This document shows positions 55,346 through 64,000 of a stretch of DNA of 64,000 nt, one piece after another. The stretch comes from Polytrichum commune (Eukaryota > Streptophyta > Polytrichopsida > Polytrichales > Polytrichaceae), in contig OX485808.1 of the NCBI GenBank assembly GCA_950295325.1, positions 18,682,527-18,746,526 on the forward strand, given 5' to 3'. Made by a program: the position numbers and the translations under genes. Each line of letters starts with the position of its first letter. Positions within the stretch are counted from its first letter, which is position 1. Under the pieces are notes generated by a model, which did no database searches, was not told the origin of the DNA, and saw only the letters and a program-made list of their open reading frames with translations.

Positions 55346-56170
55346 AGAGTGGGATGAGCCTTGTCGCCAAGCCTTTGGGGAGCTCAAGAGCAAGTTCTCT
55401 TCACAAGATGTGGTTAAGTTTCCGGGTTTTCATAAGCATTTTGAGGTGCACATGGAGGCGAAGGATTTTACCATTGGTGGATGTTGATCCAAGATGGATG
55501 ACCATTGCTTGTGGGAGCATTAAGCTCCATGGTTGTGGAACCTTGTCCGGCTTGTGCAAGAAATGGTTATCCCAAGAGTGGGATGAGCCTTGCCACAAAG
55601 CCTTTGGGGAACTTAAGAGAAAGTTTTCTTCGCCGCTTGTGCTCAAGTTCGCGTAGCTTGACTATCCTTTTGAGGTGCATATGGGGGCGAGTGACTTTAC
55701 CATTGGCGGATGTTGAGGCAAAATGGATGGCCATTGCAGATAAGAGCATGAAGCTCGATGGTTGTCCGACCTCGTCCAACTTGTGCAAGAAATGGCTATC
55801 CCAAGAGTGGGATGAGCCTTCCCACCAAGTCTTTGAGGAGCTTAAGACCAAGTTCTCTTCGCCGCCCGTGCTCAAGTTCGCGGAGTTTGACATACCTTTT
55901 GAGGTGCATACGGGGGCGAGTAACTTTACCATTGGCGGATGTGATCCAAGATGGATGCCCATTGCATATGGGAGCATTAAGCTTAACGGTTGTCGAACCT
56001 TGTGCGACTTGTGAAAGAAAAGGCTATCCGAAGAGTGGGATGAGCCTTTTCACCAAGTCTTTGGGGAGCTTAAGAGCAAGTTCTCTTCGCCGCCCGTGCT
56101 CAAGTTCGCGGAGTTTGAGAAACCTTTTGAAGTGCATACGGGGGCGAGTGACTTTGCCAATGGTGGATTA
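55346..56170 (+). repeat. Four-unit ~229-bp array at the RT/RNase H junction (W)
   Basis: Landmarks at 55443, 55672, 55901 and 56129 (spacings 229, 229 and 228). Unit 1 is the most diverged (FEVHMEAKDFTIGGC) and units 2-4 resemble each other, as expected if unit 1 is the ancestral copy and the others spread by duplication. The frame 55505-56014 crosses two units for 169 codons. Confidence 0.92.
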
Positions 56171-56545
56171 TGTGTAAGATGGATGGCCATTGCATATGGG
56201 AGCATGAAGCTCGATGGTTGTCAAAGAAGACAACCAACTCATGACAAAGAACTTCTTTGCCGTAGTGCATTGCTTGAAGATGTAGCGACACTATTTGGGG
56301 TCGCACAAAGCAAAAGTCTACATGGACAATGTGTCCTAAAAGTATTTTGACATACAAGAGCAAGTGAACGCCAAGTCATTGCGGTGGCATGATAGTTTGG
56401 CGCTTATGAAGGTGGATTTGATCCACAAACCGGACCGTGGAAATGTGGTGCCGGATGCGCGAAGTAGACCGGAAGAGTTCCAAGCAATGAGAACCATCCA
56501 AACCTTGTGGCTAATGTGTGCCGGCAAAGGAAACTTGTGATGCAA
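56171..56545 (+). pseudogene. Element W RNase H, C-terminal part (broken)
   Basis: MAIAYGSMKLDGCQRRQPTH and DKELL in frame 56096-56350 with a frameshift before the DNVS segment, then VDLIHKPDRGNVVPDARSRP. The first catalytic Asp is Gly in the adjoining array unit (HTGASDF). Confidence 0.8.
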
Positions 56546-56612
56546 GATACGGGAGGGGTAAATTCACTACCCCAAAGCACAAAAGCTTTTAGATGAGATT
56601 CACAAGAGCAAG

Positions 56613-58031
56613 GTGCTCAAAGAGGTTAAGTTGGTGGACGGATTGTTCAAGTGCAAGCAAAGTTGGGTGTATGTGCCACAAGGCAAGTTGAGGCTATCGG
56701 TTTTGAAGAAGGAATATGATAGCCACATTGCCGGCCAAAGAGAAGAAAGAAAAAACCGCCATAGAATGGTGTCTTGGAGGTACCATTGGCGGTGCATAAA
56801 GGAGGATATAACCCACTTTGTGAAGGTTTGGATGAAGTGCCAAGTGAACCGAGCCTCTAACCAAAACCAAGGTGGTTTCTTGCAACCGTTGCCTATCCCG
56901 TTGGCGCCATGGCATGGTATGTGCATGGACTTGATCACAAGTTTGCCGGAGTCACATGGGTATGATGCCATCTTGTTGATGGTAGAGCGGTTTGCCAAGT
57001 TGGCACACATGGTGCCGATTGTGGGAACCGCCACCGCGTTGGAGACCGCATAGCCTTTTCTCAAAGGATGGTTGAGGCACCACGGGTTGCCAAGAGTGAT
57101 TGTGTGGGATCAAGATCCAAAGTTCACAAGTGCATTTTCAATGCATTTCTCTAAGGAGGTCGGAATGAAACTAAGGTTTAGCATGACCTTGCATTCCCAA
57201 ATGGATGGGGAAGCGGAGCGTGTGAATGGAGTCTTGAAGCAATACTTGAGGAACTTGGTGGGGGCGGACCAAGGAGATTGGGCGGACTATGTGGGTCGAG
57301 CGGAGTGTAATTGCAATGTAGCCACGCACTTGGCTACCAAGGGGTGGTCTTTGGTGGTGGCTTATGGAGTGGATGCGCTCCAACCTATTAACCTAGCTCT
57401 CGAGGGGGCACATTCAACACTAGAGTTCAACCAAGATGGTGAGGACTTGGCCAAGGAGCAAAAAAACAAGTCTTGGAGATGACCAAGTTGTTGGTGGAGA
57501 AAGCCCGAAGGTGGTACGAAGTGCGAATCAATGCCGGAAGACGCAAAGTGGAGAATGAGGTGGGCCAAAAGGTGTTGTTGAATGTGAACAACTTCACTTA
57601 CCCGAAAGGCCTCACTCCAAAGTTTATGTCCAAAATTGGAGCTCCGTTTCCCATTGTGGAACAAGTGTTCAAGGACATGTATAAGTTGGAATTACCGCCG
57701 GAGATCAAAGTGCATCCCATATTTCATGTCTCATTCCTAAAGTCATTTAAGGACGACACCTTGTGGCCCGATCACAAGCAAGTGATTAGGCCACCTCCCG
57801 ACCTTGTGGACATCATTTGGAACATGAGGTAGGAGGGCACCCTCAAGTGTAGGAAGCCCAAGTGAAAAGGAAAAAAAATGTACAAAGGAGTATTTGGTGA
57901 AATGGTGTGGATACCATGAGAAAGAAGCCGTTTGGGTAGCGGCAAGAGACATGCTAACCACCAATGAATTGGTGAAGCACTTTGAAGAAACTAAGGCTAA
58001 GGATTCCAATAAAATGAAGCGTAGGCATTGA
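56613..58031 (+). pseudogene. Element W integrase and chromodomain (three open blocks)
   Basis: Best-preserved integrase. Block 1 (56613-57053, 146 codons) runs from the zinc-finger region through MDLITSLPES to the TAG; here the Cys position is TGG (VWMKCQ) where most copies have TGA. Block 2 (57072-57482) has WDQDPKFTS and AERVNGVLKQYL, then a frameshift in a run of seven A. Block 3 (57473-57832) has FPIVEQVFKDMYKLELP and IFHVSFLKSF, the GPF-like C-terminus. A chromodomain (YLVKWCGYHEKEAVW) follows to TGA 58029-58031. The finger reads EYDSHIAGQREER, lacking two His. Confidence 0.88.
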
Positions 58032-58831
58032 TGAGGACATCAATCTCCTTTAGTGGGGGAGAGACGGTAGTAGCACACTTACCTTCGAGGTTAATTGCTC
58101 CACAACATGAACTTGTTCTTTGGCTTGAGGGAATAAAGTCCAAACTTTAGTGGTGCAAAGAGAAAAGTATGAGATGAGGTCCTAGTCTTGTACTTGTGCT
58201 TGGTTAGTGGAAGAGGGGGAATAGACATGCCAAACTAGGTTGGGTAAGCCGAGTAATTGGGGGCCATGGCTTGGAAGGGCCTTGGATAAAACCAAGAAAC
58301 TTCTTAGCCGTGGGCTTGTCCGGGCGGGGACAAGGTGATGGCGCGTGCTTATAAAAGTGCTACCCGCGAGCTAACGAGAGTTGGCGCATGGGAGTCATGA
58401 ACCCATGTCTCGAAAGAGCAAAGTGGGAACCGAGTCGGGCGGGACTTGGCATCACCCCCGTGCGATCGAGGCGTGGCTTAACAATGGAAAGCCATCTCGG
58501 AGTTGCAACCGAGACAACTTAGTGGAAGCGTTGAGGTCTCGCCTAGATGTGTCATGTTAGGCTAGTGAAGCCTAACGGGGGAGGCCCCAAAGGAGGGGCA
58601 ACCCAAGTGAGTCTCAAAGTAGGTGGGTCTATTGTAGGTTAGGTCCTTGGAGGAGTTCCAAGGTCGCTAACGGACCACCTAGTAACGACACCTTTGGGAC
58701 TATGCCAAATTTGAAGATGCATTGTGGGGGTCGCGCCCTAAGGTAAACACAATGCCGCACCATAGAGGATGGCAACTTGAGAATTGGTGTGCCGACTACG
58801 AGTATAGTCGATGAGGGCATCGACTCCGTTT
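58032..58831 (+). other. Element W 3' non-coding region
   Basis: No gene seen. The hairpin at 58646-58664 is shortened to CCTTGGA/TCCAAGG (E has CCTTGGAT/ATCCAAGG); the stem stays perfect despite the deletion. Early purine run at 58050-58064. Confidence 0.7.
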
Positions 58832-58843
58832 GGTGGGGGTGAG
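58832..58843 (+). other. Polypurine tract of element W
   Basis: GGTGGGGGTGAG abutting the 3' LTR. Confidence 0.9.
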
Positions 58844-59820
58844 TGTCGCGCACCTCTCCATGAGGAGTGCCCGAAACACCATGGGCACAAGGGGGACCCC
58901 GGAGTGACACCCGGGACTTGTGGCGCCGTTGGTGAGAGGGCCCAAGTGATCCTAGTGTGGGTGAGGGCCCCGGGCGTTGGGAACGCCTCCCACCCACGAA
59001 GATTAGGAGGCACAAGGGTAAGGCCATGAGTTATGCGTAGCTCATGGCGTGGTGATTCTAGAAAGCTCAAGAACACCTCAATCGGAGGTGTGAGCTAGGA
59101 GTTATGGCCATTTGAGTGGGGCGCTGTCCCGGGACAGCGCCCTGGTACAGCAGTGCCTGGGAGTGATTCCCGGGACTGCCAAGGTTCAAACAGGCATAAC
59201 TTCCTCAAGACTTGCTCAAATGGAGCAAGTGAGGAGTCCATCGGCATCTACGTGAAGCGTAGATGAACATGGAGTGGTTGGTTGTTATGATCAGACATCA
59301 TACAAGGAAGTTATGATGGTCTGAAGCTGCTGGGGGGGTTCTAGGCCCAGCAGCTAAAGGAAAATGTCCACTTGGCCCCAACTCTTGGTAGAGAGACAAG
59401 AGGTTGGTTGACGGTGGGGAAGGGGCCCCGCGTGAAGTCCTAGAGGCTTATATGGGTGAGGTGGTGTGGCCTCACCCACCCGAGGCCGAACGGTATGGCC
59501 TCCATGGGCATTGGCCCAATGTGAGGCCATAGTTGCCTAGTATGACTCGGGTCGTTGTAGTGTTGCTCCGGCAACGCGATGATCAACATAAGATGGGACT
59601 TCCATGGATGGAAGTCCACATCTAGGAATGGGTTACCGATTAAGGGGTGAGTCCCGAAAGCAAAGTAGGAGGGTTGGTTCCCCTCCTATGAACTATATGG
59701 TCCGGGGTAAGAGGAGCTAACCATTAGCATGGCGGAATGTAAAGGGTTAGCGACTCGTAACCTTTGCTAGAATTGAAAATTGGCAAGATTGTCAAGGGGG
59801 GGCTAGCAAGGGTTGCGACA
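58844..59820 (+). repeat. Element W 3' LTR (977 bp)
   Basis: Appears identical to 52596-53572, followed by the TTAGT duplication. Confidence 0.97.
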
Positions 59821-59825
59821 TTAGT

Positions 59826-61470
59826 TGCGCTTTCAGTGTCCTGCTTCCAAATCGAAATCAATCCTCTCTCGTGAGAAAGTGACAGAAAGAGCCAAATCAA
59901 AGGGGCTCTTCTTGATTGTCCTTGCCACCTACTCTCGTTGTTCAACAGTGCACGAGTTGGAAGGCTGCAGCTGCAGCTACACTCTCACTTTCCATGTACG
60001 TAATGTTTCAATGCACCTCTGTTTCAACCCTTGATGTTGCTACACATTGAGCTTATATCTTGTGCACAGAGTCTACATTGCGCTGGTCATTCACGACAAC
60101 TCGTCAATGGCAGCATTGACGACGAATATTAATAGACACTGCAGTGTAGGGAGCGCCAGCTGAACTTGATCAAAAGTTCAAGAAAATCCGCTTGGGAGAA
60201 ACAGTCGAGTTATTTGTTAGTATGTGTTCAGTGATCGGGGAGATTGTTGGGCATAATCGGTTGAGATCCGAGTGTTTGCAAGTCCAACCGGTTACATGTT
60301 GGCATCCTCCAGTTTTCCTTTATACAATTGCCGTGTATTCCATAAATTCCTCTAAAATGATCGGTAGTTTTCTTGCAGTCTTGAACTTCGACCAGTTATT
60401 TCTCAAACTCAACCGGTTCATCTGTAACTAAGTGCCAGTTCTCCCCGATCATTGTATGTGTTAGTGGAGTGAGTGGTTGCATGAAGAAGTAGGGGCTAAT
60501 CTGGTACCCTGCAATGGCATTCAGAAAATCTTGTGGGATAGTTTTGCATGTGGTGATAGAGTTTGGTTATCACGGATATTTATGGTGATCAGTAAGAATC
60601 GGCTGGGCCTCAAGAGAGGCTGAGCTGTGAGCTGTTGATCACTTGATTATTTGAGTGAGAGGTTTTTGTTGCCACAAAGAATCTGGAAAGACGACCAGTG
60701 AAACCATGGTCCTCAGTTTAGGTAATCAAATATGAGCTCTGGGGCCCCCGAAATATTGAGGCTCGAAGTAGAAAGGGTTTCCACCTTGGAATATTAAGCA
60801 TAATCCATATTTATGTCTGGCATGTTATCCACTAAGACATAATCGAGATATGTCTGGCTGATTGTGATTCTCTTCAGCGAATTTTGTGCAAAAGAAGAAT
60901 CAGGAATCTAGAGAAATCTAAGGATTGGAATCGTAGATACTGACTGTTTAGGAAGAGGGTGGGCAGAATGTAATTGCATGTCTTGTGCCATGTTGTGTAC
61001 TGATGGGCACCTTTGGGATTTGGAACACAAGTATGTAGGGGTACATGAGTTACCAAGGGGCATTACATTTTCTTGATAATACCTGTTGGTGGAGGCTAAT
61101 AGGTGTGTAATGGTAAATTTGGTACCTATGAGTGTTTTTTAAAGTAAATTGGCAATAAGATTACCCTGGATGCTGATGGAGGGGTTCTATCTGAGCTCAT
61201 GAGAATATGGATGCATTTTCCATGCAGGTCTCGGCTGCCGGTGTGGTGATCTAGCTTCCTCAACTTTGAGCTAAGGCGAGGCTGCCATTGAAGAATCCAT
61301 TCGTTTTGCAATGCGACATTCATTTTTCTAGGGACTTATTTTCTCTTTGATTGATTGGATGCGAGAGAGAGGTGGAATGATTGAGCAAGTCGAATCATAA
61401 GAGGGAAAATTCAATCATCCCAGCCGCAGCTCAAGTGCACTAGCAGCTCTGGTTTTGGTTGGTGTGGAAG
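59826..61470. other. Low-copy, gene-like DNA right of element W
   Basis: Continues the locus left of W. Joined across the insertion, CTTGTTAGTTGCGCTTTCAG looks like the end of an intron. The frame 59825-60034 (KVTERAKSKGLFLIVLATYS) is short and unidentified. The rest (60035-61470) has stops in all frames and no recognised gene, RNA or repeat; it could be leader and intron sequence of the ORF starting at 61471. Confidence 0.4.
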
Positions 61471-61735
61471 ATGGCGCTGAATTTCAAGATTAGGTTGTAC
61501 TCGGTTGAAGATGATGTTTCGCGGCCGGAGCTATTGAGCCCCTTCTTTTGCCAAACGGGCGACACTTATGCTGATTTGCGCACGCGCTTGGAGAATGGTG
61601 GATGCGTGGAGTGGCCTTTCCTTTTTTGGGACTTCCAAGATGAATGTCGAATCCTCAAGAGGTTTGAGGCCATGAATCCTGTGACAGACCGTGTCTATGT
61701 CATTCCTTTATTGGAGGACGAAGGTGGACTTCAGA
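61471..61735 (+). CDS. 5' end of an unidentified protein gene, cut by element V
   Basis: The first ATG (ATGGCGCTGAATTTC) in an otherwise stop-rich region opens a frame of 88 host codons: MALNFKIRLYSVEDDVSRPE, then CVEWPFLFWDFQDECRILKR and DRVYVIPLLEDEGG. Codon use and absence from the surrounding repeats argue for a real exon. The V LTR enters right after a CAG codon, so the gene is truncated here unless its remainder lies beyond V. No family recognised; it could also be an old repeat ORF. Confidence 0.45.
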
Positions 61736-62708
61736 TGTTGCAACCCTTGCTAGCTCCCTTAACAATCTTGCCAATTTTCGTTTCTAGCAAAGGTTACGAG
61801 CGCTAACCATTCGCATTCCGCCATGCTAATGGATAGCTCCTCTTACCCCGGACCAATAGTTCATAGGAGGGAACCAACCCTCCTACTTTGCTTTCGGGAC
61901 TCACCCCTTAATCGGTAACCCATTTCTTGGATGTGGACTTCCATCCATGGAAGTCCAATCCTATGTTGATCATCGCGTTGCCGGAGCAACACTACAACAA
62001 CCCGAACCATACTAGGCAACTATGGCCTCACAATGGGCCAATGCCCATGGAGGCCGTGCCATTCGGCCTCGGGTGGGTGAGGCCACACCACCTCACCCAT
62101 ATAAGCCTCTAGGACTTCACGCGGGGCCCCTACCCCACCGCCAACCAACCTCTTGTCTCTCTACCAAGAGTTGGGGCCAAGTGGACATTTTCCCTTAGCT
62201 GCTGGGCCTAGAACCCCCCCAGCAGCTTCAGACCATCATAACTTCCTTGTATGATGTCTGATCATAACAACCAACCACTCCATCTTCATCTACGCTTCAC
62301 GTAGATGCCGATGGACTCCTCGCTTGCCCCATTCGGGCAAGTCTTGAGGAAGTTATGCCTGTTTGAACCTTGGCAGTCCCGGGAATCACTCCCAGGCACT
62401 GCTGTACCAGGGCGCTGTCCCGGGACAGCACCCCACTCAAATGGCCATAACTCCTAGCTCACACCTCCAATTGAGGTGATCTTGAGCATTCTAGAATCAC
62501 CACGCCATGAGCTGCGCATAGCTTATAGCCTTACCCTTGTGCATCCTAGTCTCCGTGGGTGGGAGGCGTTCCCAACGCCCGGGGCCCTCACCCACACTAG
62601 GATCACTTGGGCCCTCTCACCAACGGCGCCACAAGTCCCGGGTGTCACTCCGGGGTCCCCCTTGTGCCCATGGTGTTTCGGGCACTCCTCATGGAGAGGT
62701 GCGCGACA
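61736..62708 (-). repeat. Element V 3' LTR (973 bp)
   Basis: Starts TGTTGCAACCC, one change from the usual TGTCGCAACCC, and ends GTGCGCGACA. Confidence 0.93.
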
Positions 62709-62720
62709 CTCACCCCCACC
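62709..62720 (-). other. Polypurine tract of element V
   Basis: Minus-strand GGTGGGGGTGAG abutting the 3' LTR. Confidence 0.9.
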
Positions 62721-63523
62721 AAACGGAGTCGATGCCCTCATCGACTATACTCGTAGTCGGCACACCAATTCTCAAGTTGCCATCCTCTATGGTGCGGCAT
62801 TGTGTTTACCTTAGGGCGCGACCCCCACAATGCATCTTCAAATTTGGCATAGTCCCAAAGGTGTCGTTCCTAGGTGGTCCGTTAGCGACTTTGGATCTCT
62901 CATCCAAGGACCTAACCTATACTAGACCCACCTACTTCGGGACTCACTTGGGTTGCCCCTCCTTTGGGGCCCCCCCCGTTAGGCTCCACTAGCCTAACGT
63001 GACACATCTAGGCGAGACCTCAACGCTTCCACTAAGTTGTCTCGGTTGCAACTCCGAGATGGCTTTCCATTGTTAAGCCACGCCTCGATCGCACGGGGCT
63101 GATGCCAAGTCCCGCCCGACTCGGTTCCCACTTTGCTCTTTCGAGACATGGGTTCATGACTCCCATGCGCCAACTTTCGTTTGGTCGCGGGTAGCACTTT
63201 TATGAGCACGCGCCATCACCTTGTTCCCGCCCGGACAAGCCCACTGCTAAGAGGTTTCTTGGTTTTATCCAAGGCCCCTCCAAGCCATGGCCCCCAATTA
63301 CTCGGCTTACCCAACCTAGTTTGGCATGTCTATTCCCCCTCTTCCATTAACCAAGCACAAGTACAAGACTAGGACGTCATCTCATACTTTTCTCTTTGCA
63401 CCACTAAAGTTTGGACTTTATTCCCTCAAGCCAAAAAAACAAGTTCATGTCGTGGAGTAATTAACCTCGAAGCTAAGTGTGCTACTAGCGTCTCTCCCCC
63501 ACTAAAGGAGATTGATGTCCTCA
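62721..63523 (-). other. Element V 3' non-coding region
   Basis: No gene seen; same layout and hairpins as in A and H. Confidence 0.7.
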
Positions 63524-64000
63524 TCAATGCCTACGCTTCATTTTATTGGAATCCTTAGCCTTAGTTTCTTCAAAGTGCTTCACCAATTCATTGGTGTTCA
63601 CCATGTCTCTTGCCGCCACCCAAGCGGTTTGTTTCTCATGGTATCCTCACCATTTCACCAAGTACTCCTTTGTACATTTTCTTTCATTTTCACTTGGGCT
63701 TCCTACACTTGAGGATGCCCTCCTACCTCATGTTCCAAGTGACCTCCACAAGGTCGGGACATGGCCTAATCACTTGCTTGTGATCGGGCCACAAGGTGTC
63801 GTCCTAAAATGACTTTCGTAATGAGACATGAAATGTCGGATGCACTTTGATCTCCGGCGGTAATTCCAACTTATACATGTCCTTGAACACTTGGTCCACA
63901 ATGGAAAACGAAGTTCCAATTTTGGACATGAACTTTTGGAGTAAGGCCTTTGGGCAAGGTGAAGTTGTCCACATTCAACAACACCTTATTGGCCCACCTC
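63524..64000 (-). pseudogene. Element V chromodomain and integrase C-terminus (partial)
   Basis: Minus strand, from the stop at 63524-63526: MVNTNELVKHFEETKAKDSN, the GYHEKQTAWVAA chromodomain block with an upstream stop, and the GPF-like linker near 63800-63930. The integrase core would start beyond 64000. Confidence 0.8.

Larger units (their letters stand above)
52596..59820 (+). mobile_element. Element W: complete 7,225-bp copy, youngest in the window
   Basis: 5' LTR 52596-53572, internal 53573-58843, 3' LTR 58844-59820. Perfect TTAGT duplication (52591-52595, 59821-59825). I found no difference between the two 977-bp LTRs by eye, so it inserted recently. Despite this its RT core is missing, protease and RNase H motifs are altered, and integrase has the family TAG, so it must have been moved by proteins from elsewhere. 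It is the only complete copy in non-repetitive DNA. Confidence 0.97.
61736..64000 (-). mobile_element. Element V: 3' end of a minus copy (continues past the window)
   Basis: 3' LTR 61736-62708, PPT, 3' non-coding region, then chromodomain and integrase C-terminus up to the window edge. The left flank TCAGA (61731-61735) should reappear after its 5' LTR outside the window. Confidence 0.92.

Overview
The window is plant-type nuclear DNA. About 59 kb of the 64 kb consists of copies of one Ty3/gypsy-type chromovirus LTR retrotransposon family, inserted into each other in both orientations. Three things show the family and its orientation: LTRs of about 970-993 bp that begin TGTCGCGCACC and end GGGTTGCGACA; a tRNA-iMet primer binding site (TGGTATCAGAGC) two bases after each 5' LTR; and the order gag, protease, RT/RNase H, integrase, chromodomain, then a purine tract (GGTGGGGGTGAG) touching each 3' LTR. 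No bacterial or phage genes are seen. I infer a land plant with a repeat-rich genome; the species cannot be fixed from the sequence.

Layout (element names are mine). 1-342: tail of a + LTR (S). 343-20483: minus element B, broken by S, by complete element A (1734-8752, TSD ACATT) and by a solo LTR (8907-9195 + 16240-16924) that is itself split by complete element C (9196-16234, TSD ACTAT). 20484-36381: plus element D/G, split by B, by complete element E (21159-28222, no TSD) and by truncated minus element F (28223-32629, which carries a solo LTR with TSD CCTCC). 36382-37992: 5' end of minus element X, the host of D/G. The chain X > D/G > B > solo LTR > C is five insertions deep. 37993-39084: an unrelated coding fragment with one intron. 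39085-51086: plus element Y, with a rearranged 5' LTR, a lost 3' end, and complete minus element H inside it (41477-48536, TSD GGACC). 51087-52595 and 59826-61735: low-copy, gene-like DNA split by complete element W (52596-59820, TSD TTAGT, LTRs identical by eye). 61736-64000: 3' end of minus element V, which interrupts a short ORF at 61471.

The main discovery is the nature of the family. Every copy in which the region survives shares the same defects, so they were present in the ancestor that spread. The RT fingers and palm, including the YxDD site, are missing at one common junction. The protease motif is D-K-E instead of D-T-G. The RNase H motif is H-T-G-A-S instead of H-T-D-A-S. Two zinc ligands of the integrase HHCC finger are replaced. 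An in-frame TAG sits between the first two integrase catalytic Asp residues. At the RT/RNase H junction lies a tandem array of a ~229-bp unit (2-4 copies per element) that re-duplicates the end of RT and the start of RNase H. A second short tandem array occupies the nucleocapsid region. Yet LTR pairs are nearly or fully identical and TSDs are perfect, so this is a non-autonomous chromovirus mobilised by enzymes made elsewhere. What is conserved is cis sequence: LTRs, PBS, PPT, and a dense string of short hairpins through the LTR and the 3' non-coding region, one of which shows a compensatory base-pair change between copies.
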